Source: Rhizobium sp. Leaf306
Lineage (GTDB): Bacteria > Pseudomonadota > Alphaproteobacteria > Rhizobiales > Rhizobiaceae
Length of the DNA stretch: 64,000 nucleotides
Assembly (NCBI RefSeq): GCF_001423425.1
Contig: NZ_LMNX01000003.1
Location: 50,379-114,378, forward strand
Reading direction: 5' to 3'
Position numbers and translations under genes: made by a program. Position 1 is the first letter of the stretch. Each line of letters starts with the position of its first letter. Below are positions 43,895-53,119 of this stretch, piece by piece. The notes under the pieces were generated by a model that was not told where the DNA came from, made no database searches, and saw nothing but the letters and a program-made list of their open reading frames with translations.

Positions 43895-43912
43895 CGCCGT
43901 CCCGTTTGTAAA

Positions 43913-43950
43913 AGAGGGTGCGGCGAATGTGCCGCTCCTCGTTTCCTGCT
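43913..43950 (+). terminator. Probable terminator after secreted hydrolase
   Basis: GCGGC (43920-43924) and GCCGC (43931-43935) within a longer imperfect GAG...CTC stem, followed by TCGTTTCC. Moderate strength. Confidence 0.5.
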
Positions 43951-44069
43951 CGGTCCCCCCACCATGAAGCCTTCAGGCTTCAAGCGTAGCGCAACGTGAC
44001 AAGCGCGTTGTGCCTCGTTTGACATCTGCTCTGTGTCCCACTCTACCCTATCGATTGTAACAGTGACTG

Positions 44070-44410
44070 ATGATTGAAAATCCGCAGGCCGTGGTTGTTG
44101 TGAACGAGCCCATCGACCTCGTCGCGTCCAAACATTCACCTAAGTATACGGTCCCTAAAGCATGGGAATCCGTGTTGGCGGTAGGCCGAGCAAGCGTCAA
44201 GACACTCGTTGCCGCCGGGGAGGCGCCTTTCGATCGCTCCTTGAGCTCTCAGTTCCCGAACATTGGATTTGCCACCCTCATCGACATCAGCAAGATCAAG
44301 ACGACGGTTAGGGAAGTCATCCGCCGATGAACGCGGAAAACACGAGGAAGGCCCACGCCCCGCTCGAAAGCGGCAAGGCCAAGGGCAAGATCGTTCTCGA
44401 GGGTGTTTGA
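44070..44410 (+). pseudogene. C-terminal remnant of quinone/zinc oxidoreductase (MDR)
   Basis: The frame from 44070 ends ISKIKTTVREVIRR, and the overlapping frame from ATG 44327 continues NAENTRKAHAPLESGKAKGKIVLEGV. Together they match the last ~50 residues of NADPH:quinone reductases ('GK..TTV.EVFPL.EA.KAH..LESGKA.GKIVL'). A frameshift separates the halves and the catalytic domains are missing. It lies just upstream of an ABM gene, as does the other MDR remnant at 4005-4334. Confidence 0.7.
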
Positions 44411-44511
44411 CAAGACCGGGCGGCAACTCCGGTGGCCGCCTCCCCGATCCGTGACGTCGCCCATCCGTCAGCATGTCGCGACGGAAGACCAGAGCAAGAA
44501 AGCGCAGAACA

Positions 44512-44814
44512 ATGGACGCTAACCAGACCGTACACCTCGTCGCAATACTGAAGGCGAAATCCGGCATGGCGGAAGAACTTCGCCGTCGGCTCGAAGAGAT
44601 TATTCCGTATGTCAGGAAAGAGCCCGGATGCCTAGCCTACAACCTGCATGTGGACCGGAATGACGCCACGGTGTTCGTCATGATTGAAGCGTGGGAGACT
44701 GCCGCGACGCTCGACGCTCACGGCTCCGCGGCTCCGTTCCGCTCGCTGCAGTCCCATTTCGACGAGCTGCTCGCCGAACCGCTGTCGCTACAGCTCCTAA
44801 GCCGCCTCGCCTAA
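44512..44814 (+). CDS. ABM-domain (antibiotic biosynthesis monooxygenase-like) protein
   Basis: A 100-aa protein of the ABM/YgiN group: VHLVAILKAKSGMAEELRRR (strand plus helix), VRKEPGCLAYNLHVDRND, TVFVMIEAWETAATLDAHGS, then the closing helix HFDELLAEP. It probably forms a dimer and may handle quinols or reactive carbonyls. ATG 44512 is used; a longer frame begins at 44473 with a very basic extension. A strong hairpin terminator follows. Confidence 0.88.
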   Translation: MDANQTVHLVAILKAKSGMAEELRRRLEEIIPYVRKEPGCLAYNLHVDRNDATVFVMIEAWETAATLDAHGSAAPFRSLQSHFDELLAEPLSLQLLSRLA

Positions 44815-44824
44815 CCGCCATCCC

Positions 44825-44855
44825 GGCCAGAGGCCACGGATTGTGGCCTCTGGCC
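44825..44855. terminator. Bidirectional terminator between ABM and hydrolase genes
   Basis: GGCCAGAGGCCAC (44825-44837) is the exact reverse complement of 44843-44855. It lies between the convergent ends of the ABM gene and the hydrolase gene. Confidence 0.75.
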
Positions 44856-44875
44856 GAGGCCTTATCGTTTGCAGG

Positions 44876-45730
44876 TCAGAGAACGTTTTCCACGAATGAC
44901 GCGACGGCGTCCGCACAGAATGCGGGCTCCTGATGATGCGGCCCATGTCCTGCCTGGGGAATGGTGACGAGGTGCAGGGTCTTCCATTTGGTCGTTAGCG
45001 GCAACCAGTTTTCGATTGGGCAAGCGATGTCATGGTCGCCACTGATGACCAGAAGCGGATGCGCGCCGGAAGCAAGGAACTCCATATCCGCGCCTTCGGG
45101 ATCGGGATAGATCGTCGTCTTGTCCTTGGCTTCGCTTAGCAACTTCATGAAAACGGCCTCCGGAATTACCGGGGAACGATCGACTCTGCGGCTTTCGATA
45201 CGGTCGTAAGACTTGCGGGCGGCTTCGCGGCTTCGTTCGGAATCGGGTTCGAAGAACAGGATGGTCTGGTCCTCGAGGCCGTTGAATGGATGCATGGCGG
45301 TCTTGATGAAAAGCGGCTCGCCGCTGACCTCGGGTTTGCCCGGAGGTGCCGTGCCGATGAGGATCGTGTGAGAGACCATCTCCGGATAAGTCGCGGTGAA
45401 CTTCTGAGCGACAACGCCGCCGAGCGACCAGCCGCCGATGACGACCTTCTCTAGGCCGAGAAAGTCGATCAGATCCTTGGCATCCTTCGCGAGGGAGGCG
45501 CGGTCATAGGTCGGAGTTCCGGTGGATGCACCGAGGCCCGTGTAGTCGAAGATGACGACCGTGAAGTTCTTTGAAAGTTCGTCGAGGAACAGCGGGTCCC
45601 AGGAGTCCATGGTGCCGCGGAACCTTATATTGAGGACAAGCGGCGTCCCGCTACCAAACTTCCGGTAAGCGATCTTCCGGTCTCCGAGGTCGGCGTATTT
45701 CGTCGGGGTCGTCGAAGCGGTTTCTGTCAT
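44876..45730 (-). CDS. Alpha/beta hydrolase
   Basis: A 284-aa cytoplasmic alpha/beta hydrolase. The nucleophile Ser is in GGWSLGGVVAQ, the acid in LLVISGDHDIACP and the His in QAGHGPHHQ. The Trp in the elbow is common in the dienelactone/proline-iminopeptidase-like branch. The oxyanion region reads LNIRFRGTMDSWDP. ATG 45730 follows CAGGAG; upstream in-frame residues are not family-like. The TACAATAA motif lies 56 nt upstream on this strand. Confidence 0.9.
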   Translation of the reverse strand: MTETASTTPTKYADLGDRKIAYRKFGSGTPLVLNIRFRGTMDSWDPLFLDELSKNFTVVIFDYTGLGASTGTPTYDRASLAKDAKDLIDFLGLEKVVIGGWSLGGVVAQKFTATYPEMVSHTILIGTAPPGKPEVSGEPLFIKTAMHPFNGLEDQTILFFEPDSERSREAARKSYDRIESRRVDRSPVIPEAVFMKLLSEAKDKTTIYPDPEGADMEFLASGAHPLLVISGDHDIACPIENWLPLTTKWKTLHLVTIPQAGHGPHHQEPAFCADAVASFVENVL

Positions 45731-45776
45731 GAGGCTCTCCTGATGTTTGGGAGAGCCAATAGGTTTGAGAACCTCT

Positions 45777-45787
45777 TTTATTGTAGG
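45777..45787 (-). promoter_or_regulatory. Recurrent motif CTACAATAAAA (minus strand)
   Basis: Read on the minus strand: CCTACAATAAAA, 56 nt before the ATG of the hydrolase at 45730. Confidence 0.5.
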
Positions 45788-45800
45788 ATGCCGCTTCCGC

Positions 45801-46233
45801 TTAACGAAGGAACAATGCACCGACCTCGCGATCGAGGACGATTTCACCTTCCGTGCTTAGCCTTCGAAACATTCGCATGGCGGAAGGACTGTTAGGAGCT
45901 GCGAGGTGGAAGGCTTCGCTACGGCGAAGTCCGCGCCTCATCGCGCCTCTGGTATCAAAGTGCTGATCGTACGCCCTGCGGGGCGTTCCCGATCCTCGTA
46001 TGAAGGCCGCTTGCTGTGCCTTAGATACTTCCAGCCGGGCGCCCGCCGGATTTGCTTTGTACCAAAGGCCCGCTCTCCCGAGTTCATCCGCCGTTATCCC
46101 GAGACATGCGAAATGATAAACGTGTCCGTGCGCGATGGTACAAGACGACGGCTTAGATCTTGTCAGATTCGATCTCGAATTCGGCAACAGACGGCGAAAA
46201 ACCTCCGCAATCGCGACCGTTCAGGAACACAAA
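45801..46233. other. No recognisable gene
   Basis: A minus-strand frame (45801-46187) ends with natural-looking residues (MRMFRRLSTEGEIVLDREVG) but the rest is poor and no family fits. It overlaps the promoter regions of the hydrolase and the GntP permease. Confidence 0.4.
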
Positions 46234-47625
46234 ATGAGCAGCTCAGACGTCCAACTTCTCGCGATCGCCGTCGGAGGAGTTTTCCTTCTTGTGGGCTTGA
46301 TCGTATCCCGCATACGGATTCACCCGCTCCTCGCTCTGATCGTTACCTCAATACTGGTTGGCCTCGCCGCCGGAATGCCCATGGACAAGGTCCTGAAGTC
46401 AGTCGAGAGCGGCGCGGGAAATACCCTCGGCGCGATTGGCCTTGTCGTCGCGCTTGGTGCGATGCTCGGGAAGATACTTGCCGATACCGGGGTAACGGAG
46501 GGGATAGCGGAGACGATCATCAAGAGAACGTCGATCAGGCTCCTCCCGTGGGCAATGTCCGGCGTCGCTTTCATCATAGGCATTCCGATGTTCTTCGAGG
46601 TCGGCCTTGTCGTGATGCTTCCCATGATCTTCAGTGTAGCGAGGAAGCTCGACGAAACAGGGCGAATTCGAGGTTCGGCATACGTCTATGTCGGCGTTCC
46701 GGTCATTGCCGCCCTCGCGGCGATGCATGGCATGGTTCCGCCGCATCCCGGGCCACTCACAGCCATCGCGTCTTTGAAGACCAATATCGGGGCAACGATG
46801 CTCTACGGGTTTGTCGCTGCCATTCCGGCGATCGTACTCGGCGGCCCGCTCTACGGCGCATTCGTGACTCCGCGGCTCGCAGTCAGGCCGGACCCGTCCC
46901 TAGTCCAACAATTCTCCGGATCGGCAGAAGATGCTCCTAACACGTCCGGCTGGCGGCCCGGACTTGCGTTGAGCGTACTGGTCGCGCTGTTACCCGCCCT
47001 GTTGATGCTACTGAACGCCATCTTGGAACTCGTTATGCCGAAAGACACGGCCGCATCCCGGATCGCCGCATTCGTAGGAGACCCGGTGATCGCAATGGTC
47101 ATCGGCGTTATATTCGCGGCCTGTGTTTTGGTCTACGCCCATTCGGGGGACGCGGAGAAGCTCCGAACCTCGTTGTCGGCGAGCTTGAAGCCAATCGCCA
47201 ACGTCCTGGTGATCATTGCCGGCGGCGGGGCGTTCCAGCACGTATTGACAGACGCCAAGGTCGGAGACGCCATCGTTCAAATGAGCCAGCAATTCCAGCT
47301 CAGTCCATTGATCCTCGGCTGGATTATCTCGATGCTTCTGTCGGTTTCCACGGGTTCTGCGACAGTGGGAATTGTCGGCGCGTCGGGTCTACTCGCACCG
47401 CTCGCCAATGCTGAAGCCGTTAATACTCCTCTTCTTGCTCTCGCGATCGGCTGCGGTTCTCTTTTCTTCAATTATGCGAACCACGCGGGTTTCTGGCTCG
47501 TCAAAGAATCCTTCGGCATGACGATGGGCGAGGCGACAAAGACAATATCCGTCATTCAGTCGCTCGTTTCCGCAGTTGGCCTGATAATGGTGTTGCTAAT
47601 GAATCTTCTGCCACCCTTGGTGTAA
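46234..47625 (+). CDS. GntP-family gluconate/organic acid:H+ symporter
   Basis: A 463-aa inner-membrane permease with about 12-14 helices. Family stretches include IHPLLALIVTSILVGLAAGM, GNTLGAIGLVVALGAMLGKIL, GIPMFFEVGLVVMLPMIF, MHGMVPPHPGPL and NYANHAGFWLVKESFGMTM. These proteins import gluconate or related sugar acids with protons. ATG 46234 is used; the earlier in-frame start at 46135 adds soluble residues. No kinase or regulator is adjacent. Confidence 0.93.
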   Translation: MSSSDVQLLAIAVGGVFLLVGLIVSRIRIHPLLALIVTSILVGLAAGMPMDKVLKSVESGAGNTLGAIGLVVALGAMLGKILADTGVTEGIAETIIKRTSIRLLPWAMSGVAFIIGIPMFFEVGLVVMLPMIFSVARKLDETGRIRGSAYVYVGVPVIAALAAMHGMVPPHPGPLTAIASLKTNIGATMLYGFVAAIPAIVLGGPLYGAFVTPRLAVRPDPSLVQQFSGSAEDAPNTSGWRPGLALSVLVALLPALLMLLNAILELVMPKDTAASRIAAFVGDPVIAMVIGVIFAACVLVYAHSGDAEKLRTSLSASLKPIANVLVIIAGGGAFQHVLTDAKVGDAIVQMSQQFQLSPLILGWIISMLLSVSTGSATVGIVGASGLLAPLANAEAVNTPLLALAIGCGSLFFNYANHAGFWLVKESFGMTMGEATKTISVIQSLVSAVGLIMVLLMNLLPPLV

Positions 47626-47828
47626 GCAGCGGTGCGGCTCCCCGTTGATCGCGCGCAAAAGGTCGAAACGGTTGACTCATCGACGAAACGGCACTCACCG
47701 GCGAAGTTGTTAATACCAAAAGGTTACCCGAACGAAACCAGTATAGAATACCCCCCATCTGCGTGGGTCCTTATCCTTCCCTGATGACGAATTCGAACCT
47801 CTTTTCGTCACAACAGAGAGGAAAGCAA

Positions 47829-48110
47829 ATGTCCCTGACAATGAAGATCAGAAACTACCTTACGGTCTCCGCCATCGCGGCGTCGATTGCGGTGAACGCA
47901 CCGATGGCCACCGCCTCTGCAACGTCGATTACGGATCTAGTGTTTCCGGAAACGGTGCCCGTGCCAATAACGAAGCCGGATCGTGTAGTCACAGGTTCAG
48001 TCCCGCGGGTTGCAAAGGTAAGTGCGGCGCTCGAGGGCAGGCGTTTCGAGGCGCATGAAGCACCAAGGGAGAGGCAGCGCGTTTTGAACGCTAAGGAGCC
48101 GAAGCGATGA
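47829..48110 (+). CDS. Small secreted protein
   Basis: A 93-aa protein with ribosome site GAGAGGAAAG. The signal peptide is NYLTVSAIAASIAVNAPMATA; the mature part is rich in Pro, Val and Arg (FPETVPVPITKPDRVVTGSV) and probably disordered. It overlaps by 4 nt with a 47-aa membrane peptide gene. Function unknown. Confidence 0.65.
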   Translation: MSLTMKIRNYLTVSAIAASIAVNAPMATASATSITDLVFPETVPVPITKPDRVVTGSVPRVAKVSAALEGRRFEAHEAPRERQRVLNAKEPKR

Positions 48111-48250
48111 CAATGCCTCACCTTCACCCCGGACGTCGCGGGGCAATCGCCCGCGCCGTTAGGGTAGTTCCAAGCCTTCAGATGGCGTTTGGACTGTACT
48201 TCATGGGTATTGGCTTGCTTGCGCTTGTACTGGCGCTCAGCCGGAAATGA
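48107..48250 (+). CDS. 47-aa single-helix membrane peptide
   Basis: ATG 48107 overlaps the stop of the previous gene (ATGA) and has AAGGAG 8 nt upstream. A basic N-terminus (RRGAIARAVRVV) precedes one transmembrane helix (AFGLYFMGIGLLALVLAL) and ends SRK. Coupling and the strong ribosome site make it a likely real small protein. Confidence 0.55.
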   Translation: MTMPHLHPGRRGAIARAVRVVPSLQMAFGLYFMGIGLLALVLALSRK

Positions 48251-48509
48251 TGCACTCTGGAAGGACGTGCCATCGGTTTGGCTTCGGCGGCGGGCGTTCT
48301 GTTTCGACGACGGCACGTGTGTCCTTGTAAGGGGCTGAGTGCGCGCGAATTTCCCGGTTCCGTTGTGCCGGTGGTAGTTGCGTCACGTCTCGCAAACTAC
48401 GGTAATCCATCCATTAGGACGCTCGCCGACGTCGTTCTAGCGGTTGTCTCAGCGGATAGATTGACGACTTCGATAGCGCTGCCATTTCATTCTCAAAACG
48501 CGGGCGCTT

Positions 48510-50597
48510 CTACATCGCCGTCTCGCGTCTCTTCGCCTCTTTCAAGGGTACCGACAGCTCTGCTCTAGCCCCTCCACCCGGTCTGTTAACGAGGCTTAGG
48601 GAGCCGCCGAAACCCTCTACAATGCTTTGACTAACCGTGAGACCAAACCCGAGATGATCGGATTTCGTGCTGAAAAACGGGTCGAAGAGAAGCCCAGCGT
48701 GTTCTCGCCGTATTCCAGGGCCACGATCCGCAACTACTATACTGAGCTCTGTCGTCTTCGTACGTGTGATCGTGACAGAGATATCCGGCGGTTCTCCCGT
48801 CGATGATCTAGCTTCCAGTGAATTCTGTAGAAGCGCGAAGATCACCTGCTGGAGCGCGACGCGGTCCACCGAGATCAGCGGGAGACCTTCCTCTGCCACG
48901 ATCGAAAGATTGTTTCGCTTGGCGTCCAGAGGATCGAGGAGGAGATCATAGGTTCGGGCTATCACCTCGACAATGTCTATGGGCTCGCGGGTCTGGTGCC
49001 CGCTCTTCAGGGCGTCGCGAGCTGACGTGCCGATATCCGACAGGCGCTGGGTGTTCCAGCGTAGCCGCTCCATGACTTTGGCGACCGCTGCGACACCGTT
49101 TACGTCGGACGCGATCAACCTTGTCGCTGTAGCAACTTCGAGCGAAATCGCTGTAATGGGCTGGCTAATCTGATGGATAAGTGATGCCGACAGAGCGGAC
49201 GCGGCAGCGATCCGGTTCACCCGTGCGAGTTCCCTGCGGGCATCGCCAGCTGTGTTCGAGCGATCACCCGAGGTCGAAGTGTCGAGAAAAGCCGCTCTCG
49301 CAATCCCGTGTTCTGAAATCGAGACTGTGAACGCGAAAACCCGAGACGTACCGCCAACATCCGATAGGTTCGCCAGACCACAGACAGCTGACGCATCCGC
49401 GACAAGCGCAGACAAGATCGCTGTCTCTACGTCCATCGCATGTCTACCTCGAGTTAGCTTCCTTACGGACTTCAGGTCTGAGAAGCTTCCGAAGCCCAGC
49501 GACGACCACGTGCGCTGACTTGCATTCCGCATCCTGACGTTCTTCCTCAGGTGTTCAGCGTCTGCGGGGTGATTTTCGAGATATTTGCGGATATCCGTGA
49601 CGCCCAGCGATCTAAGCGATCCTGCCAGTCGGCCCAGCGACCTCACGTCGTATTCGATCCAGCCTAATTCTCTCGTTTCGAAAATCGCCCTGAGCCTTTC
49701 GTCGGCTCCACCCATCCATTTTTCGCGTTCGTCTGAACGAGCCTGTAGATCGAACTGCAATCGCGAGATGGTCTCCCGATCTTCGACCTGTCTTTGAACG
49801 TCTATCAGGCTGCCGAACCACTTCGACGTCTCGCCCGTCGTCGGCGACCGGACCGATCGACCGACAGCCTCCATCCAGCGGTAGGAACCGTCGTTCATCC
49901 GCATCCGGGCATGAGCTGAATAGAACGCGCTTCCTGTATCGACCGCGATACGCCATGCGCCCTGCATCTTGTCGAGGTCCGCGGGATGTATTGGATCGAT
50001 CCAGCTCTGCTCGTGGATCGCATCGGAACGGGAGATGCCGAACGTCTCCGTGTAACGGTCATTGAGGAATTCGCATTGGCCGCCTGTGCTTGTGCCCCAA
50101 ACTACATGCGGCAGTGCGTCAGCGAGTTCTTGGCGTTCGCTGCTCGCGATGTCAGCTCGTCTGCCGAGTTTATCCCTACGCCTCCGCTGACACAGAAGAG
50201 TAAGGGCAACAACCAGAACGACGGTCAAAGCCAGCAGTTTGTCCCCAGAGAGCCAGATAGAGTATGACAGGTTCGTGCCACCACTCGAAACAACCATCAT
50301 GGAACAGGCAAAGGTCCATAACGATGTGAAGCGAGGGCTCTGACCATGCGAGCCTAGAAATAGTGCCACCAAATATAGATTGGAAGTCGAGCCCTGGCCT
50401 ATCCCCGAATTATCCAGACAGATGCCAACTCCTGCGGATAGAACGCCCATTAACGACCATCGTTCGCTCAAGTCAGCAGCTCGACGAGCAACGCCTCGGA
50501 TAAATGGACCTGCCACCATATTCGATCGTGACCACTGGGATGCAGCGTTGATATTTTTCAGACCTAGTGAACTGGCGTCGCTGGCTATCTCGAACAT
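48510..50597 (-). CDS. Membrane PAS-domain sensor histidine kinase
   Basis: A 695-aa kinase. Three to four helices lie at ~45-135 (including LLALTVVLVVALTLLC). Then comes a PAS domain (~150-265, ADALPHVVWGTSTGGQ, DGSYRWMEAVGR), the PAS-like domain shared with the other two kinases of the window (~303-445, GVTDIRKYLENHP), an H-box SASLIHQISQP (His475) and an ATPase domain (FALLQNSLEA, DRGPGI, LLFDPFFSTKSDHLGFGL). The H-box deviates from the HELNQP consensus but keeps His. No response regulator is adjacent; the FixJ-type protein at 16525 could serve. Confidence 0.93.
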   Translation of the reverse strand: MFEIASDASSLGLKNINAASQWSRSNMVAGPFIRGVARRAADLSERWSLMGVLSAGVGICLDNSGIGQGSTSNLYLVALFLGSHGQSPRFTSLWTFACSMMVVSSGGTNLSYSIWLSGDKLLALTVVLVVALTLLCQRRRRDKLGRRADIASSERQELADALPHVVWGTSTGGQCEFLNDRYTETFGISRSDAIHEQSWIDPIHPADLDKMQGAWRIAVDTGSAFYSAHARMRMNDGSYRWMEAVGRSVRSPTTGETSKWFGSLIDVQRQVEDRETISRLQFDLQARSDEREKWMGGADERLRAIFETRELGWIEYDVRSLGRLAGSLRSLGVTDIRKYLENHPADAEHLRKNVRMRNASQRTWSSLGFGSFSDLKSVRKLTRGRHAMDVETAILSALVADASAVCGLANLSDVGGTSRVFAFTVSISEHGIARAAFLDTSTSGDRSNTAGDARRELARVNRIAAASALSASLIHQISQPITAISLEVATATRLIASDVNGVAAVAKVMERLRWNTQRLSDIGTSARDALKSGHQTREPIDIVEVIARTYDLLLDPLDAKRNNLSIVAEEGLPLISVDRVALQQVIFALLQNSLEARSSTGEPPDISVTITRTKTTELSIVVADRGPGIRREHAGLLFDPFFSTKSDHLGFGLTVSQSIVEGFGGSLSLVNRPGGGARAELSVPLKEAKRRETAM

Positions 50598-50917
50598 ACG
50601 GCCTCCCTCTCGACGAATACCAAAACGCGGCAGCCTACAAAACGCCGCCCTCCTTCCTCCTCCGGCAGAGACTGATTCTACGAACCAGCGATCGCCGTAG
50701 ATGATGGCTTACGGGGAAGCCGCGGGCTCCGTCGGTCTGGGCTGTCAGAGCTCGGATATCGCCGCTGATTGCCTCTGAACGAGAGATGTAGTGCTAAGGT
50801 ATTAGCATCACAAACTGGCCGTCTGATACCTATCTGTTTGGGTAGGGGTAGCACCGGAGATCTGCAGATTTAGAACGAGTGGCTTCGGGTGTGTCAGCTG
50901 CTGTGACAGGTAGAATT
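50598..50917. other. No recognisable gene
   Basis: Upstream region of the kinase gene and flank of the decayed element; nothing coding seen. Confidence 0.4.
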
Positions 50918-50984
50918 GGGTATTCGTCACGAACGGTCGAAATCACTTTCCTTCGCTCTGAATAGATTCCTAAGCAAGCCTACG

Positions 50985-51795
50985 GCCGATCGTTTTTCGC
51001 CTGACCATTGTCATAGTCGGAGATGGCAACGACCCAGACGGTTGATAAGGACGTTCGAAACAAGGCTGGATTTGAGCGGGAGCGATATTTCGCGTCTCGG
51101 TCCGGTGCTTTGCGAATACGCCTCGGTCATGGCCCGTGCTGAACGCCTGCTGCTCGCCCTCCTCAGGGCCGGACGCGTCTGGACTGGAGACCTCAAGGTC
51201 TCGTTCTACCAGTCGCTGGGGCTGTCGGCTACTCATCTCGACATGGCCTATCGGCAACTGATGGCGAAGCTATCGTCGGTGGCGGAACTGGCCACGGAGC
51301 GGCTGAAGGACCTGACGCAGAGGATCGGCTCGAAGGGACCGACATTGCCCGCAAACAAAACAACTACGACGCTCGATATCCGGACTGGCGAAGACCCGGC
51401 TTGAGACGGCGTCGCTCCAGACAAGGATCGGAAAGAGACGTCTTGCGCTGGTCGCGGCTGGTGACAAGACCCGGGACGACCAGCAGTTCGTGGTCAAGCT
51501 TCTGCTCGGCCAGTATCATGACGGAGTGGAGGGACGCAGATCGCTCGAGGAACAGGTAGCGGACCTTCGTTTCGGCCTGCACCAGCACCAGCGGCGTCTC
51601 GGAGTTCTGGAAGACAAGCGCGCGGAGGCTGAAGAGCAGGCGAACAACCCTCACTGTGCTTCGGCTCCGCCAAGCTCTACCGTGCCCAGTTCCACCTTGA
51701 AACGAATGGCTATTCCGGCATGGCGGAGTGCGCAACGACTGGCGCAACAGACGTTCGGCACAGTTCACGCTCGACGGCAACAGCAGCAAGGGGGC
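50985..51795 (+). pseudogene. TnpB-like gene, N-terminal part, frameshifted
   Basis: The reading frames recover GDLKVSFYQSLGLSATHLDMAY, the coiled-coil region, FGLHQHQRRLGVLE and QFTLDGNSSK, matching residues ~10-270 of the 641-aa protein. At least two frameshifts occur (for example just after VGDG and after the KIGSK region). The RuvC core is absent. Confidence 0.85.
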
Positions 51796-52008
51796 GATAT
51801 CGCCGCTGGCGAACCAGCAGGCTCGCGACCATTGGACGAGGCGAGCCTGCCGACAACTTCTCGTCTCTCACAACTTGAAGCACCTAAGTCATGCGCCGCG
51901 TCGGTTAACAATCCGTTAAGCCTCAAAGGCCAGCAGCCCCAGTCAAACATCGGTTCAACCCTCTCTCCCAGTGCTGCAGCGCGCCTCCTCTCGCGACGCG
52001 GCGATCGT

Positions 52009-52049
52009 GCGCCGGCCTCCCTTCGGGTAGAGGTCGGCGCGTTTGTTTT
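52009..52049 (+). terminator. Strong hairpin with T-rich tail
   Basis: GCGCCGGCCTC (52009-52019) pairs with GAGGTCGGCGC (52030-52040, one G-T pair), followed by GTTTGTTTT. It faces plus-strand transcription coming from the dead tnpB part and lies just beyond the stop of the minus-strand 53-aa gene. Confidence 0.75.
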
Positions 52050-52209
52050 AAGCTGCGACCCGGCGCGCTGCTTTGTCGATCGCCTTACGGTCTGATCCGT
52101 GCACCGCGATGATCTTCACAGCGTCATCGATAGAGATCCTATGCTTCTTGGCCAGAACCTTTGGGTCATAGAGGTGCGATAGCGCAGGAGCGCTGTGCTG
52201 GTCGGGCAT
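52048..52209 (-). CDS. 53-aa small soluble protein
   Basis: MPDQHSAPALSHLYDPKVLA, then KKHRISIDDAVKIIAVHGSD and a basic end (RKAIDKAARRVAA). GGAGAC precedes the ATG by 5 nt. Amphipathic helices and high charge suggest a small DNA- or protein-binding protein. It lies within the foreign interior of element copy 2. Family not known. Confidence 0.6.
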   Translation of the reverse strand: MPDQHSAPALSHLYDPKVLAKKHRISIDDAVKIIAVHGSDRKAIDKAARRVAA

Positions 52210-52404
52210 GATTGTCTCCTTGAGGCGAGGCGGCGGAATAGATACCGCAAAGGCGGCTTCCGCTCACATATGTTCGATATAGGTATCGGACTCGCGTATC
52301 TCAAGCTCCAGTGGAAGGCGAAGCCAGACTGCCCGAATACTTGAACAGTGATTTGAGCGCCTTAGAGTGTTAGCCCGCCGGTGGAGGCCAGCGGGCCGAT
52401 TGGT

Positions 52405-52764
52405 TTAATGGCAGTCCGCTACGATCAGCTTGCATTCTGGGCAATCGGCCATCGCCGCCTGAGTAGCGGCCTTCTCGGTCTTGCCGATCCCGGTGCCGTA
52501 GCTCGCCTTGTTACCGACGTATGCGCCACACTGTTCGAAGGTCAGCACGACCTCGCATGATTCATTGCCTGCAGATTTGCATTCGCTGATAGCTGAAGAA
52601 GACGCTTCCTTCTTGGTCGAGCCGTAGCCGACGGCGTATCCTGCTTCTTCTGCTGCAGTGCCGGTAGAATCGTTGACTGCGATAGCTCCTGTTGCAAATG
52701 CAGACGAGGCGAGCACGCACGAAAAGACCGCCGCAGAAAGTGCAGCGCGAATAACGGAAGTCAT
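52405..52764 (-). CDS. DUF4189-family secreted protein
   Basis: A 119-aa secreted protein. The signal peptide is VIRAALSAAVFSCVLASSAFA; the mature part has AIAVNDSTGTAAEEAGYAVG, then KKEASSSAISECKSAG, EVVLTFEQCGAYV and KAATQAAMADCPECKLIVADC, the DUF4189 pattern with six cysteines, likely three disulfides. Function unknown. It sits inside the decayed element copy 2. ATG 52764 is chosen over 52797 because the signal peptide begins there. Confidence 0.85.
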   Translation of the reverse strand: MTSVIRAALSAAVFSCVLASSAFATGAIAVNDSTGTAAEEAGYAVGYGSTKKEASSSAISECKSAGNESCEVVLTFEQCGAYVGNKASYGTGIGKTEKAATQAAMADCPECKLIVADCH

Positions 52765-53119
52765 TTGATAATCCCCTGGGCCACATGATCGTGGCACGTA
52801 AGCAGTAACCTACTCTTGCCGATTCGCAAGTTGCTCTTGAGATTAGTGTTAATCTACACGGTTCAAGTATTCACCCGCGCAGTCCGATCCACATCAGGCC
52901 TTGCCTGGGGCGATTGCGCCGCTGACATTGATTAGTGCGTACGTATAATCCACTGCACGACCTTTGGTTACGGTCGACACCAAGTGCAACATCTAGTTGT
53001 TTCCTTTGTGTCCGTTACGGTGCGGGGCGTTCGATAGGTAACGACAGGATACGCTGTTGGCTAAGTCCGGTCGCCGGTTCCGGGTCTGTGGTTCAAGAGC
53101 ACCCTCAACACCCAAGCCC

